Assembly: GCA_944327245.1 (NCBI GenBank)
Contig: CALVHD010000009.1
Location: 1-64,000 of the forward strand
Direction of reading: 5' to 3'
DNA: 64,000 nt
Origin: Candidatus Gastranaerophilales bacterium
GTDB taxonomy: Bacteria; Cyanobacteriota; Vampirovibrionia; Gastranaerophilales; Gastranaerophilaceae
Below the pieces are notes generated by a model. It ran no database searches, was not told the origin of the DNA, and saw only the letters and a list, made by a program, of their open reading frames with translations. Numbering within the stretch: the first letter of the stretch is position 1; each line of letters starts with the position of its first letter. Positions 34,170 to 43,990 of the stretch are shown piece after piece. Made by a program: the position numbers and the translations under genes.

Positions 34170-35978
34170 ATGGCAAAAAAACAAATCAAAGTTATGGATA
34201 CGTCATTTCGTGACGGTTTCCAATCAATTTACGGAGCTAAGGTTTTAGTTGACGATTTCATCCCTGCACTTCAAGCTGCGGTTAATGCCGGTTTAAGACA
34301 CTTTGAAACAGCAGGCGGTGCTCGTTTTCAAGCTCCTATATTTTTCTGTAATGAAAATGCATTTGAAACAATGGATAAAATCAGAGCTGCAGTTGGTCCT
34401 GATGTTGTTCTTCAATCATTGGCCCGCGGCGTTAATGTTGTTGGTTTAAATTCTCAACCACGTGATATCATTGATTTGCACGCTAAAATGTTTGCTAAAC
34501 ACGGCGTTAATGTTATCAGAAACTTTGATGCTTTAAATGATGTTAATAATTTAATTGATTCAGCTAATTCAATTAAAAAACATGGTCTAAAACACGAAGT
34601 AACAATTACTATGATGGAACTTCCATATGGCTGTGAAGGTGCTCATGATGTTGCTTTTTATGAAAGAGTTTTAAGAAATATTCTTGATTCAGGTCTTCCA
34701 TTTGATTCTTTAGCATTTAAAGATGCTTCAGGTACTTCAAACCCAAGAAAAGTATATGAAACAGTAAAAATGGCTCGTGAATTATTAGGCGCAGACGCTC
34801 ACATCCGCTTCCATTCACATGAAACAGCAGGAACAGGTTTAGCTGCATATTTAGCTGCTCTTGATGGTGGTGCTGATGGAATTGACCTTGCTATGAAACC
34901 TGTTTCAGGCGGTACCGGTCAACCTGATATTATTTCTATGTGGCATGCCCTAAAAGGTACTGATTATGATCTTGGTTTAGATATTAAGAAAATCATGGAA
35001 ACAGAAGAAATCTTTAAAGAATGTATGAAAGATTATCCGATTTCACCAATTTCATTAGCAGTTAACCCAATCTTAATTCAAGCTCCGCTTCCTGGTGGTG
35101 CTACAGCTACAACTGTTAACCAATTAAAAGATATGGGAATGCTAGATAAATTCCCAAAATTAATTGCTAATATGAAAGAAGTTGTTGAAAGAGGCGGTTT
35201 TGCAACAAGCGTTACACCTGTATCTCAATTCTATGCTCAACAATCATTCTTAAATGCGATTACTGATAAGCCTTGGGAAAAAGCTAACCCTGGTTATGCT
35301 AAAATGCTTTTAGGCTACTTTGGTAAAACTCCTTGTGAACCTGATCCTGAATTGGTTAAATGGGCAGAAGAAAAAACAGGTTTACAACCAACAAACGAAA
35401 AAGTTGTAGACTTAAACGATAAAGACCCTGAAAAAGGTGTTGAAGCAGCTAAGAAAAGATTACAAGAAGCAGGTTTACCTCTAACAGAAGAAAATATCTT
35501 TATTTCAGCAGCTTGCAAAGATGGTAATGTTGATAAAGGTATTGAATTCTTATTAGGTAAAGGCACTGTTTCTGTTAATAAAGTTTCAGCAGATAAAAAA
35601 GAAACTGTTGCAACAACATCAGCTGATGGTTACACTGTTACAGTTAACGGTAAAAAATATGCTGTTAAATTGGATGGCTCAAAAGCTACCGTTAACGGCA
35701 AAACTTATGATATCGGTGTTAAAGCCGGTGTTGAAGAGCAAGCTAAATCTTCATCAAGCGCTGGTGGTCAAGAAGTTAAAGCGGCACTTCCGGGTAATGT
35801 TTTACGTGTTGAAGTATCTGAAGGCGATGAAGTATCTGAAGGCGATGTATTATTAGTAATTGAAGCAATGAAAATGGAAACAGAAATTAAATCTCCTGTT
35901 TCAGGTAAAATTTCATCTGTTGAAGTTGCTCAAGGCGACCAAATTAAAACAGGTCAAGTATTGGTTGTTGTAGGTTAA
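34170..35978 (+). CDS. oadA: Oxaloacetate decarboxylase-type alpha subunit with biotin carrier domain, 602 aa
   Basis: The carboxyltransferase of a Na+-translocating decarboxylase. The N-terminal TIM barrel begins VMDTSFRDGFQSIYGAKV (metal-binding Asp) and has FKDASGTSNPRKVYETVKMA (carboxylated Lys region) and RFHSHETAGTGLAAYLAALD (metal His pair). The PYC_OADA-type conserved region follows. The C-terminus (about 530-602) is a biotinyl domain with the acceptor Lys in IEAMKMETEI. The opening 'DTSFRDGFQS' and 'VARGVNVVG'-type residues differ from the usual DTTLRDGHQS and LLRGQN, so oxaloacetate is likely but another 2-oxoacid or acyl-CoA substrate is possible. It lies within birA-oadG-oadA-oadB. 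Confidence 0.88.
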   Translation: MAKKQIKVMDTSFRDGFQSIYGAKVLVDDFIPALQAAVNAGLRHFETAGGARFQAPIFFCNENAFETMDKIRAAVGPDVVLQSLARGVNVVGLNSQPRDIIDLHAKMFAKHGVNVIRNFDALNDVNNLIDSANSIKKHGLKHEVTITMMELPYGCEGAHDVAFYERVLRNILDSGLPFDSLAFKDASGTSNPRKVYETVKMARELLGADAHIRFHSHETAGTGLAAYLAALDGGADGIDLAMKPVSGGTGQPDIISMWHALKGTDYDLGLDIKKIMETEEIFKECMKDYPISPISLAVNPILIQAPLPGGATATTVNQLKDMGMLDKFPKLIANMKEVVERGGFATSVTPVSQFYAQQSFLNAITDKPWEKANPGYAKMLLGYFGKTPCEPDPELVKWAEEKTGLQPTNEKVVDLNDKDPEKGVEAAKKRLQEAGLPLTEENIFISAACKDGNVDKGIEFLLGKGTVSVNKVSADKKETVATTSADGYTVTVNGKKYAVKLDGSKATVNGKTYDIGVKAGVEEQAKSSSSAGGQEVKAALPGNVLRVEVSEGDEVSEGDVLLVIEAMKMETEIKSPVSGKISSVEVAQGDQIKTGQVLVVVG

Positions 35979-35996
35979 GATTGGAGGAAATAAATT

Positions 35997-37175
35997 ATGA
36001 ATATTGGAGAAGTTTTCCAACAATTATGGCATACAACAGGTATATATAATTTTGTTCAACCTGCTGATCCTAATATCACAAATGTGTGCGAACAATTCAT
36101 GCATCAATATGGTTCACCTATTATGCTTGTAGTTTGCTTGTTTTTAATGTGGCTTGGTATCAAAAAACAATATGAACCATTATTGTTAGTTCCGATTGCT
36201 TTTGGCGGTTTCTTATCAAACATTCCAAATGCCGGAATTGCTGAACCTGGTGGATTTTTGAATATTATCTATGAAGCAGGTATTCACCAAGGTCTATTCC
36301 CGTTAATAATCTTTATGGGCGTAGGTGCAATGACAGATTTTGGTCCTCTGTTAGCTAATCCAAGAACTGCATTATTAGGTGGTGCTGCTCAATTTGGTAT
36401 TTTTGGCGCATTATTGTTAGCACTTTGCGTATTTGGCTTTACTTTGCCTCAAGCTGGCGCAATCGGTATTATTGGCGGTGCTGATGGTCCGACATCAATT
36501 TACGTTACATCTAAATTAGCTCCTGAATTATTAGGTGCTATTGCAGTTGCGGCATATTCATATATGGCATTGGTTCCTGTAATTCAACCGCCGATTATGA
36601 AACTTTTAACAACTAAAAAAGAACGTGAAATTCAAATGAGTCAATTAAGGGAAGTATCTCAACGTGAAAAAATCGTATTCCCTATATTGGTTCTTTCTTT
36701 GTGTATTTTATTATTGCCTGATGCATGTCCTCTTGTTGGTGCTTTGGCTTTTGGTAATTTATGTAAAGAATGTGGTGTTGTTGAAAGATTATCGAATACA
36801 ATGCAAAATGCTTTAATTAATATTGTTACAATATTCTTAGGATTATCTGTTGGTTCAAAATTATCAGCTGATCAATTCTTAACTGTTCAAACACTATTTA
36901 TTCTAATTCTTGGTATTGTTGCATTTTCTCTTGCAACCGCAGGCGGTGTTGTGATGGCAAAAATTATGAATTTATTTTCTAAAGATAAAATCAATCCGCT
37001 TATCGGTTCAGCAGGTGTTTCAGCTGTTCCAATGGCGGCTCGTGTATCAAATAAAGTTGGTTTAGAATATAATCCTAACAACTATTTGTTAATGCATGCT
37101 ATGGGTCCTAATGTAGCAGGTGTTATTGGTTCAGCTGTTGCAGCAGGTGTATTATTAACAGTTTGCGTTCAATAG
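35997..37175 (+). CDS. oadB: Sodium ion-translocating decarboxylase beta subunit (OadB), 392 aa
   Basis: The membrane subunit that couples decarboxylation of carboxybiotin to Na+ export. It has about nine to ten membrane helices. The key regions are clear: [20 protein letters not shown] with the essential Asp, [40 protein letters not shown] and the late [20 protein letters not shown] with [20 protein letters not shown]. Conservation is high. GGAGG precedes the ATG; it follows oadA after 18 bases and ends the operon at a strong terminator. Confidence 0.96.
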   Translation: MNIGEVFQQLWHTTGIYNFVQPADPNITNVCEQFMHQYGSPIMLVVCLFLMWLGIKKQYEPLLLVPIAFGGFLSNIPNAGIAEPGGFLNIIYEAGIHQGLFPLIIFMGVGAMTDFGPLLANPRTALLGGAAQFGIFGALLLALCVFGFTLPQAGAIGIIGGADGPTSIYVTSKLAPELLGAIAVAAYSYMALVPVIQPPIMKLLTTKKEREIQMSQLREVSQREKIVFPILVLSLCILLLPDACPLVGALAFGNLCKECGVVERLSNTMQNALINIVTIFLGLSVGSKLSADQFLTVQTLFILILGIVAFSLATAGGVVMAKIMNLFSKDKINPLIGSAGVSAVPMAARVSNKVGLEYNPNNYLLMHAMGPNVAGVIGSAVAAGVLLTVCVQ

Positions 37176-37193
37176 TTGAATGTTAATTAATTT

Positions 37194-37225
37194 AAAAAGC
37201 AGAACTAGAAATAGTTCTGCTTTTT
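37194..37225 (+). terminator. Strong intrinsic terminator ending the decarboxylase operon
   Basis: A 14-bp stem (37194-37207 with 37212-37225) closed by a GAAA tetraloop; the descending arm ends in five T residues and another T-run follows. Confidence 0.92.
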
Positions 37226-37373
37226 GCTTTTTTTTAAAAAATAATTAAATATAAACTAGATTAAATTCCCTTTTAAAATATTATTTAACTACATTGAATG
37301 TATGATTTTTTGAAATCTGATTTAACAATAATTAATTAAGGTCGAAATCAGAAGAAGGGGATAAAGGTAAAAA

Positions 37374-38033
37374 ATGTTTAGTCCGCAAATACAAAATTAT
37401 ATAAATTCTTCTTCTCAAGCTCAAGCTTTCAGTCGTGTTAATGAGCTTAATCGTTATATTGATTCTATTTATCCTCAAACCCCTGAAATTAAACAAACTT
37501 CGGCTTTTGATGAGATTTTAGCTGAATCAAAAAATGAAGTTGAGTCAAACAGCGTTTTTGAACTCGACACCCCTCCAATGTTGAAAGATGATATCAAGAC
37601 TCTTCCTTTTGGTTCTTTAAGCGGCTTAAAGGGTGCTTCAGGAGCTGTTTCAAATACTAAAGAAGCAATTTTAAGTTATATAAAAGATGCAAGTGAAAAA
37701 TATAATGTAGATGAAAAATTAATTAAGGCACTGATAAAACAAGAGTCAAATTTCAATCCTAATGCCGTTTCTTCAGTTGGTGCAAAAGGGTTAATGCAGT
37801 TAATGCCTCAAACAGCTAAATCTTTAGGAGTAATTAATTCTTTTAATCCAAAAGAAAATATCGATGGCGGAGTTAAATATTTAAAACAAATGCTTGATAA
37901 ATATAACGGAAATAAAATTTTAGCCCTTGCGGCTTATAACGCAGGACCTTCAGCCGTTGATAAGTATAACGGGATTCCTCCTTATAAAGAAACTCAAAAT
38001 TATGTTAAATCTGTGTTAGCTAATTATCTATAA
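37374..38033 (+). CDS. Lytic transglycosylase (SLT domain), 219 aa
   Basis: A peptidoglycan-cleaving enzyme at the head of the flagellar cluster. The first about 90 residues are low-complexity and lack a standard signal peptide. The SLT domain (about 95-219) has the catalytic Glu in [55 protein letters not shown] and [20 protein letters not shown]. The missing Sec signal and the position next to fliE suggest export through the flagellar gate to open peptidoglycan for the rod, like FlgJ or SltF in other bacteria. That role is inferred. fliE starts 11 bases after the stop. A GGGG/AAAGG region precedes the ATG. Confidence 0.88.
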   Translation: MFSPQIQNYINSSSQAQAFSRVNELNRYIDSIYPQTPEIKQTSAFDEILAESKNEVESNSVFELDTPPMLKDDIKTLPFGSLSGLKGASGAVSNTKEAILSYIKDASEKYNVDEKLIKALIKQESNFNPNAVSSVGAKGLMQLMPQTAKSLGVINSFNPKENIDGGVKYLKQMLDKYNGNKILALAAYNAGPSAVDKYNGIPPYKETQNYVKSVLANYL

Positions 38034-38044
38034 AGGACAAGAAA

Positions 38045-38353
38045 ATGGATAAAATAAATCAGGTTAATTTTTTTAGAACAAATCGATTGGAACCTTTGGA
38101 AGCTAATATTTCAATAGATTCCAATGATACAAATGTTAAAAGTTTTAAAAATGTTGTAGCTGATATGATGCAAGAGTTAAACGAGGTTACAAATAAGCCG
38201 GAGCAATTGACTCAAGATGCTATGCTTGGTAAAGCCGATGTTCATGACGTTATGGCAGCGATTGCTCAAAGTGAGATTACGGTTCAAGCTGCAACAACCA
38301 TAACCGGAAAAATACTACAAACATATGAGAAAATAATGCAAATACAGATTTAG
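38045..38353 (+). CDS. fliE: Flagellar hook-basal body protein FliE, 102 aa
   Basis: The adaptor between the MS ring and the rod. The second half carries the family pattern: SFKNVVADMMQELNEVTNKP, AMLGKADVHDVMAAIAQSEI and AATTITGKILQTYEKIMQIQ, matching 'Ll.g.....D.hdVmia.eKA...lql..qvRnk...AYqEimrmqi'. The terminal arginine-rich part differs (TTITGKILQTYEKI). Length and placement before fliF are typical. ATG is preceded by AAAGGA. Confidence 0.88.
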   Translation: MDKINQVNFFRTNRLEPLEANISIDSNDTNVKSFKNVVADMMQELNEVTNKPEQLTQDAMLGKADVHDVMAAIAQSEITVQAATTITGKILQTYEKIMQIQI

Positions 38354-38401
38354 TCTTAACTTTAGCAAATTATGATAGTATAATTTAATTAAAAGAACAG
38401 T

Positions 38402-40111
38402 ATGGAAAAATTTGACCTAAAAAAGATAATTGAAAATAAACCGCTTTTATACACTATAGTTGCCGCTATAGTGGTTGTCGTTGTAATGTTTGTTATTATG
38501 ATGTCTGTTATGGTCAATGTTGGTTCTGCCGGTACTCAGGGGCAAGATAAGCAAATTAAACAAGCTGAAAAAGTAATTAAAAATGACCCCGTAACATTAT
38601 TTACAACTGAAAATTCCGGTAAGGCTCTTGAAGTTCAGGCTCTTTTGGCACGTGAACAGATTGTTGCCACAAAAGTTGAAAACGGTTCAAAAGTTAGTAT
38701 TGTTTTAAAAGAATATACTCAAGATCAAAGAGACAGAGCCCTTTTGGCTATTGTTAAAAGCGGGCTTTTAGATGAACATACGGGGTTAGAAATATTTGAT
38801 AAAGGAGACTTTACATCAACAAAAGATGATAAAAAGATTAAATTAATAAGAGCAATAAACGGTGAGCTTGCCCGTTTAATAAGGAAAATTCCTCCTATTG
38901 AAAATGCACAGGTGTTTATTTCTATTCCTGAACAAACATTCTTTTCTCAAGATCAAAAGCCTACGACAGCTACAGTTCAAATTACTATGCCATCAGGTGA
39001 ACGTCTTGACAATATGAAAGTTAAAGCAATATCAAATTTGCTATTAGGTGCAGTACATGGATTGCAAGCCGATAATATTTCAATAACAGATACAAACGGC
39101 AATGTATATAATTCTATTATTGGTGCTTCTGATGATGCAATTGCTAAATTGGAAGAAAATGATAAATACATGCAATCAAAAGTTAATGCTCAATTAGATA
39201 AATTGATAGGTAAAGGTAATTATATAGCTACTGTTTCAACATTTTTAACTCAGGCTCCCGTTGAAAAAACCAGCATATTATATGATCCTGATCAAAAAAC
39301 TTCAGTTTCAGAGCAGCAATTTAGAGAAAATTTGGGAGATAATCATAATGATTCATCAACATCAGGCATGAATCCTGTTAGTGTCTATGTTCCTGATGGA
39401 GTAAAAGGAGCCGTACAGTCCGGTTCATCAAGCCAAGACAGACAATATTCTCGTTCTGCTGTTGAAACTCAATATGGAGTATCTAAGACACAAGTTAGCG
39501 AATATACATCAGCAGGCACCATTGAAGAAATAACAGTCGCTGTTTCTATTGAGGAAAATGCAATTCCGACAAACATGAGTCTTTATGAATTAAAGACTTT
39601 AATTGCGCATGCTGCAAGTCCTAAGGTAGATCCTGAAAATGTTTCAATTGCTTTTGTTGAATCTAGCAGCCTTGTTTTGGCGCCTGAAAAAGAAAATGAA
39701 TTACCTAAAGTTGAAGAGTCAGGAAATCCTTGGTGGGTTGTGGGTGCACTTCTTTTAATAGGTCTTATTTTGGGTCTTGGTCATATAGGTAAAAAGGTTA
39801 AAGATGAAGCAAGAAAACAAGAAGAAGAGCTTGAATATTTAAGACAAATTGCAGCAAGTCAAGAACAGCAATTGAAAGATGTTTCTCAACAGGCTTCAAG
39901 TTTGATTGCTCAACAAGAACAAATGGCGCAAAGTTTTATTGAACAAAAAAACCAATATGCGCTTGCTCTTGAACAAGCTAAGTCGGCTGCAGCTGCAACT
40001 AAACCAAAGCATAATCTGTCTGATGCAATTGATGAATTGGAATCCGATTTTAATTCTATGGATGAAAATGAAGCAATAGAAAAAATCAAAAATTGGATTG
40101 AAAATGCGTAA
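38402..40111 (+). CDS. fliF: Flagellar MS-ring protein FliF, 569 aa
   Basis: Forms the MS ring in the inner membrane, the base of the flagellar motor and export gate. N-terminal membrane helix at about 16-38; ring-building motifs TLFTTENSGKALEVQALLAR and IPPIENAQVFISIPEQTFFS; the variable periplasmic part GKGNYIATVSTFLT to about 365. A second membrane helix (WWVVGALLLIGLILGL) lies at about 445-462. The cytoplasmic tail has a Gln/Glu coiled coil and ends NEAIEKIKNWIENA, the FliG-binding helix type. The flagellar rather than injectisome form is supported by two membrane helices and the long tail. Confidence 0.92.
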   Translation: MEKFDLKKIIENKPLLYTIVAAIVVVVVMFVIMMSVMVNVGSAGTQGQDKQIKQAEKVIKNDPVTLFTTENSGKALEVQALLAREQIVATKVENGSKVSIVLKEYTQDQRDRALLAIVKSGLLDEHTGLEIFDKGDFTSTKDDKKIKLIRAINGELARLIRKIPPIENAQVFISIPEQTFFSQDQKPTTATVQITMPSGERLDNMKVKAISNLLLGAVHGLQADNISITDTNGNVYNSIIGASDDAIAKLEENDKYMQSKVNAQLDKLIGKGNYIATVSTFLTQAPVEKTSILYDPDQKTSVSEQQFRENLGDNHNDSSTSGMNPVSVYVPDGVKGAVQSGSSSQDRQYSRSAVETQYGVSKTQVSEYTSAGTIEEITVAVSIEENAIPTNMSLYELKTLIAHAASPKVDPENVSIAFVESSSLVLAPEKENELPKVEESGNPWWVVGALLLIGLILGLGHIGKKVKDEARKQEEELEYLRQIAASQEQQLKDVSQQASSLIAQQEQMAQSFIEQKNQYALALEQAKSAAAATKPKHNLSDAIDELESDFNSMDENEAIEKIKNWIENA

Positions 40112-40138
40112 AAGTTGATTGGGGAATAAAAGAGAAAA

Positions 40139-41092
40139 ATGGCGGAAACTGATATAAAAACTTTTAATTTTGAAGCTTTTGCCAAAGACTTGTCTAATCA
40201 GGCAAGTCAGGTTATTCCTAATGACATAAAAAAACCGGATAGAGAGTTTATTGTTGAAATTATATATCGTTTTTGCGTGATGGCGGGAGATGCTCTGGTT
40301 AAGGAAGAGAATTCCAAGCTAAATGCTCAAGAAGCAAGTCTTGTTACTCAATTTATAGGTGAGTGGATTTTTCATAAATCAATTGACTTAATAAGAGCAA
40401 AAATTGATCCGCAATATAGAGAAGGTGTATTGCAAAAAGTTGCCTTCACTGTCTTTGATATAGCCAAAAAGGCCGTTGAAAAACAAATTCCTCAAGAGCA
40501 ATTGATATCACTTGTTGAAGCACAAGTTAAAAAATCTTTCACAAAGGCCATGGAAGATTTAAAAAGCAGGGGCATAATATCTGAACAAACAACTCAAAAT
40601 GCTTTATCTCAATCAAACATTGATGCAATGGCACAAGAGCAGATAAAAGAAGAAACAATGACAGATATTGCCTGTATGAGTGATGAAAAGATAATTAAAC
40701 TTGCTTCTTTGGCTATTTTGATAAGAAATTTTCCAAGTGAGAAAATGAAAAGTATTTTGCAAAAGTTCAATAAGCCTGAGCGTGAAGTTTTGATTAAATA
40801 TTTAAAAATGCCAGATTTAGAAGAAAAAATGGATGCTAAGGCTACGATGAGGTGTTTTGAAGAAATGAAAAATGCATTGCCTGAAGCTGTTGTTGTTAGT
40901 TATGACAAAGCGTATAAAAAATTGTGTAAAATTGTTAAAAATTCGAATAAAAATCAAATTTTGAATATTATAGAAAATGAAAGACCAAATGTACAAGAAT
41001 ATGTTTTGTCTTGCTATGATAAAAAAAGAAAAAAAATTCCGGCTTATATTGCAGATGTCATATCTAAATATTTAGAAGAAAATGTTTCATGA
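40139..41092 (+). CDS. Divergent FliG-position protein (motor switch FliG or equivalent), 317 aa
   Basis: It lies between fliF and fliH where fliG is expected, and length fits FliG (about 330). The sequence is helical throughout but I do not find the usual FliG opening (QKAAILLxSLG) or its EHPQ motif. SDEKIIKLASLAILIRNFPS with EKMKSILQKFNKPEREVLIK could correspond to the armadillo-like middle domain. VQEYVLSCYDKKRKKIPAYI could correspond to the torque-helix region with charged residues. FliF ends in a FliG-binding-like helix, which supports the assignment. An alternative is a SctK-like adaptor. It stops TGA and overlaps fliH by four bases (ATGA). Confidence 0.6.
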   Translation: MAETDIKTFNFEAFAKDLSNQASQVIPNDIKKPDREFIVEIIYRFCVMAGDALVKEENSKLNAQEASLVTQFIGEWIFHKSIDLIRAKIDPQYREGVLQKVAFTVFDIAKKAVEKQIPQEQLISLVEAQVKKSFTKAMEDLKSRGIISEQTTQNALSQSNIDAMAQEQIKEETMTDIACMSDEKIIKLASLAILIRNFPSEKMKSILQKFNKPEREVLIKYLKMPDLEEKMDAKATMRCFEEMKNALPEAVVVSYDKAYKKLCKIVKNSNKNQILNIIENERPNVQEYVLSCYDKKRKKIPAYIADVISKYLEENVS

Positions 41093-41901
41093 TAATTAGA
41101 AAACAAAATATTCAAAATAGAAAATCTCAGCAATCTTCTTCAGATAAAATTGTCAAAAGAGGCAATATCATAAAAAAAGAAGATTTGCTTTTGGATGTTG
41201 AAAATGTTTTAGGGGACACAAAAGAGACAGAACCCAATGCGCCTATACAAAAGCCGAAGGTTAGTGAAGAAACTGTATCAGAGACTTTTGAAAAAATTGA
41301 TATTTCTTCAATTGAATTTAAAGAAAGAGTTGAAAGAAGACGTGGTGATAGAAGACGCGGCTATAGAAGAATAGACGAAAGGTCTTTAGTTTCAAGAGCT
41401 CAACAAGAAGCTCATTCAATTAAAGAATTAGCAGCAAGAGAGGGTTACCAAAACGGTTTACAAAAAGCGCAAGATGAAGTAGAAGAAATAAAGACTTCTT
41501 TGAGTGAATTTTTGGCATTAAAAAATGAAATGTATGAAGAATTTTATCCTCATATTATGGAAATTGCTGTGGAAATAGCCAAAAAAATCATTAAAAAAGA
41601 AGTAGAATTGTCACAAGATGTCTTGAAAAATATTATTATGTCTGTTTTGGATGAAATTCATTCTGATTGCGAAAAAGTAATGATTAAAGTAAATCCTTCC
41701 GATGTAGAGTTTGCGAGTGCATCTTTGCCTGAAATTTTAAGTGCAAAAAATGTAAGCGCAAAAGTTAATATTGTACCTGATGAAACAATCGAAAAGGGAA
41801 GTTGTGCTGTTGTTGCCAATAATGGTGTTATTGATGCTAATTTTAAAACACAATTGGCGGTCTTGCAGAGTGCTTTTGGCATATATAAAGGAGGGGTATA
41901 A
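41089..41901 (+). CDS. fliH: Flagellar export ATPase regulator FliH, 270 aa
   Basis: The stator that links the export ATPase to the switch complex. After a disordered N-terminal about 85 residues comes a strikingly cationic stretch, ERRRGDRRRGYRRIDER (about 82-98). The helical FliH region follows (AREGYQNGLQKAQDEVEEIK, IAVEIAKKIIKKEVELSQDV). The C-terminal domain includes IKVNPSDVEFA, VNIVPDETIEKGSCAVVANN and GVIDANFKTQLAVLQSAF, typical of FliH/SctL. fliI, which usually follows, is absent; flhA comes next instead. Confidence 0.88.
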   Translation: MIIRKQNIQNRKSQQSSSDKIVKRGNIIKKEDLLLDVENVLGDTKETEPNAPIQKPKVSEETVSETFEKIDISSIEFKERVERRRGDRRRGYRRIDERSLVSRAQQEAHSIKELAAREGYQNGLQKAQDEVEEIKTSLSEFLALKNEMYEEFYPHIMEIAVEIAKKIIKKEVELSQDVLKNIIMSVLDEIHSDCEKVMIKVNPSDVEFASASLPEILSAKNVSAKVNIVPDETIEKGSCAVVANNGVIDANFKTQLAVLQSAFGIYKGGV

Positions 41902-41903
41902 AA

Positions 41904-43988
41904 TTGGCAGCTCCTCAGCAAAACTCTAATCCGATTTCTGAAATTGCATTAGCCGCTTTTGTCATTGTTTTAATATTAATTTTATTATTGGAAATGCCTA
42001 ATTGGGTAATTAATTTTTCAATCAGTTTTAATATTACACTTGGCATTGTTTTGTTAATGATTTCATTATATGTTAATAAGCCTCTTGAATTGGCGGCTTT
42101 TCCATCAATACTTTTGATTGGAACGGTGTTTAGATTGGTTTTATCTATTGCATCAACTCGTTTAATTTTAGCTAAAGGGGACGCCGGACAAGTCGTTGAA
42201 GCATTCGGACACTTTGTTACGGGTGGAAACATGGTTGTTGGCGGTGTAATTTTCTTAATTATTACCGTTGTTCAATTTATGGTAATCACAAAGGGTGCTG
42301 AGCGTATTGCTGAAGTTTCAGCCAGATTTGCGCTGGATGCTATGCCGGGTAAACAAATGACAATAGATGCAGACTTTAATGCCGGATTAATTTCTCCTGA
42401 AGAGGCGGTTAAAAGACGTGAAGATTTACAAAGAGAGTCAAGTCTTTATGGTTCAATGGATGGTGCTATGAAATTTGTTAAAGGTGATACTATAGCCGGT
42501 ATCATTATTACTTTAATAAATATCATAGGCGGCTTAATCATTGGTATTTTATTAAACGGTATGGCTCCTGCGGATGCTGTTCAAAAATATACAATTTTGA
42601 CCATTGGTGATGGTTTAGCGGCGCAAGTTCCATCTTTATTAATGGCAATTTCATCAGGCATTGTGATGACTCGTGCAACAGGCGGCGGAGTTGCACTGGG
42701 TTCAGATTTGGCTATTGAAATTTTATCAAAACCGACAAGTTTATTTTTAGCTTCAGGATTTTTGATTTTAATTGCTTTGACATCAGGTATTACAGGTTTA
42801 CCTTGGTTTCCGTTTTTAGTATTTGCTGTTATTTTGATTTGCGGTGGTTTATCTGTATTGGTAAATCAAGATGTTCAACAGCAATTAGGACAATTGGATG
42901 CTGTTAAACAAAATATGCAAGATTTAGTTAATCCTAATAAAATGTATGAAAGATTAGGTGTAGATGTTTTATCTTTGCAAGTGGGGGCGGGGCTTTTAGT
43001 TATTGCAGACCCTGAACAAGACGGTCAATTATTGGCAAAAATTGCAGCGCTAAGACAAAGAGTAACAGATGATTTAGGTTATATTATTCCAAATATAAGA
43101 ATTATGGACTCCAGTGCTATTGGTGATAATGAGTATTTAATTTCAATCAGAGGTAACCCAGTTGCAACAGGTACTGTGTATCCCGGTAAATTAATGGTTA
43201 TAGCTGATCAATATGATGCATTAGGAAAAAAATTACCTGAAAATGCTATTGTTTCAGTGGAGCCGACTTTCCAATCACAAGCGTATTGGCTAAATCCTCA
43301 ACATATAGGTAAAAATGATAAAATCCAAGCAGTTGATGCTGTGGATGTAATTGTTACACACTTACAAGAGTGTGTTCGTAAGTATGTTGATGAAATTATG
43401 ACCAAAACCGATGTTCTAAAGTTAATGGAGCTTGTTAAATCTCAAGATCCGACACTGGTTAATGACCTTGTGCCTACAATTATTTCAACTTCTGATTTAA
43501 GAAAGATTTTTGTAAATCTTATTAGAGAAAAGGTTTCAATTAAAGATGTTATCTTTATTTTTGAAAGATTATGTGATTATGCAAGGTTTTCAAAAGAACC
43601 GGATATTTTATCAGAAAGACTAAGAGCGGCATTAGGCAGGCAAATTTGTCTTTCTAATGTAAACAAGGAAAAAGTCTTATATGCTTTAACACTTTCATCA
43701 GAATGGGAAAAAACCCTTGATGACAGTTGCCAAAGAACAGAGTTGGGTACAATGTTTTTACTAAATCCAATGCAAGTTCAAGAGCTTATTGAATCAACAG
43801 CAAATACTTTAATGAGAGCACAGGCCGCTGTTGGAGTTCAGCCTGTAATATTGTGTTCTCCAAGAATAAGATTGCCTTTATATCAAATGCTTGAGCGTCA
43901 TATACCAACTATTGTTGTTATTTCATATTCTGAATTAATAACCGATATTAGAGTTGAAGCAATTGATACTATTGGAGAAGGCTATTAG
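41904..43988 (+). CDS. flhA: Flagellar export gate protein FlhA, 694 aa
   Basis: The large gate subunit of the flagellar type III export apparatus. Membrane helices fill about 15-320. The FHIPEP signature RFALDAMPGKQMTIDADFNA is at about 141-160 and the conserved loop reads RREDLQRESSLYGSMDGAMK. The cytoplasmic domain (about 345-694) carries DDLGYIIPNIRI, NLIREKVSIKDVIFIFERL and LRAALGRQICL. The start is TTG 41904, supported by GGAGGGG 10 bases upstream and three bases after the fliH stop. A paralogue of only the cytoplasmic domain is encoded at 26377-27828. Confidence 0.96.
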   Translation: MAAPQQNSNPISEIALAAFVIVLILILLLEMPNWVINFSISFNITLGIVLLMISLYVNKPLELAAFPSILLIGTVFRLVLSIASTRLILAKGDAGQVVEAFGHFVTGGNMVVGGVIFLIITVVQFMVITKGAERIAEVSARFALDAMPGKQMTIDADFNAGLISPEEAVKRREDLQRESSLYGSMDGAMKFVKGDTIAGIIITLINIIGGLIIGILLNGMAPADAVQKYTILTIGDGLAAQVPSLLMAISSGIVMTRATGGGVALGSDLAIEILSKPTSLFLASGFLILIALTSGITGLPWFPFLVFAVILICGGLSVLVNQDVQQQLGQLDAVKQNMQDLVNPNKMYERLGVDVLSLQVGAGLLVIADPEQDGQLLAKIAALRQRVTDDLGYIIPNIRIMDSSAIGDNEYLISIRGNPVATGTVYPGKLMVIADQYDALGKKLPENAIVSVEPTFQSQAYWLNPQHIGKNDKIQAVDAVDVIVTHLQECVRKYVDEIMTKTDVLKLMELVKSQDPTLVNDLVPTIISTSDLRKIFVNLIREKVSIKDVIFIFERLCDYARFSKEPDILSERLRAALGRQICLSNVNKEKVLYALTLSSEWEKTLDDSCQRTELGTMFLLNPMQVQELIESTANTLMRAQAAVGVQPVILCSPRIRLPLYQMLERHIPTIVVISYSELITDIRVEAIDTIGEGY

Positions 43989-43990
43989 GT

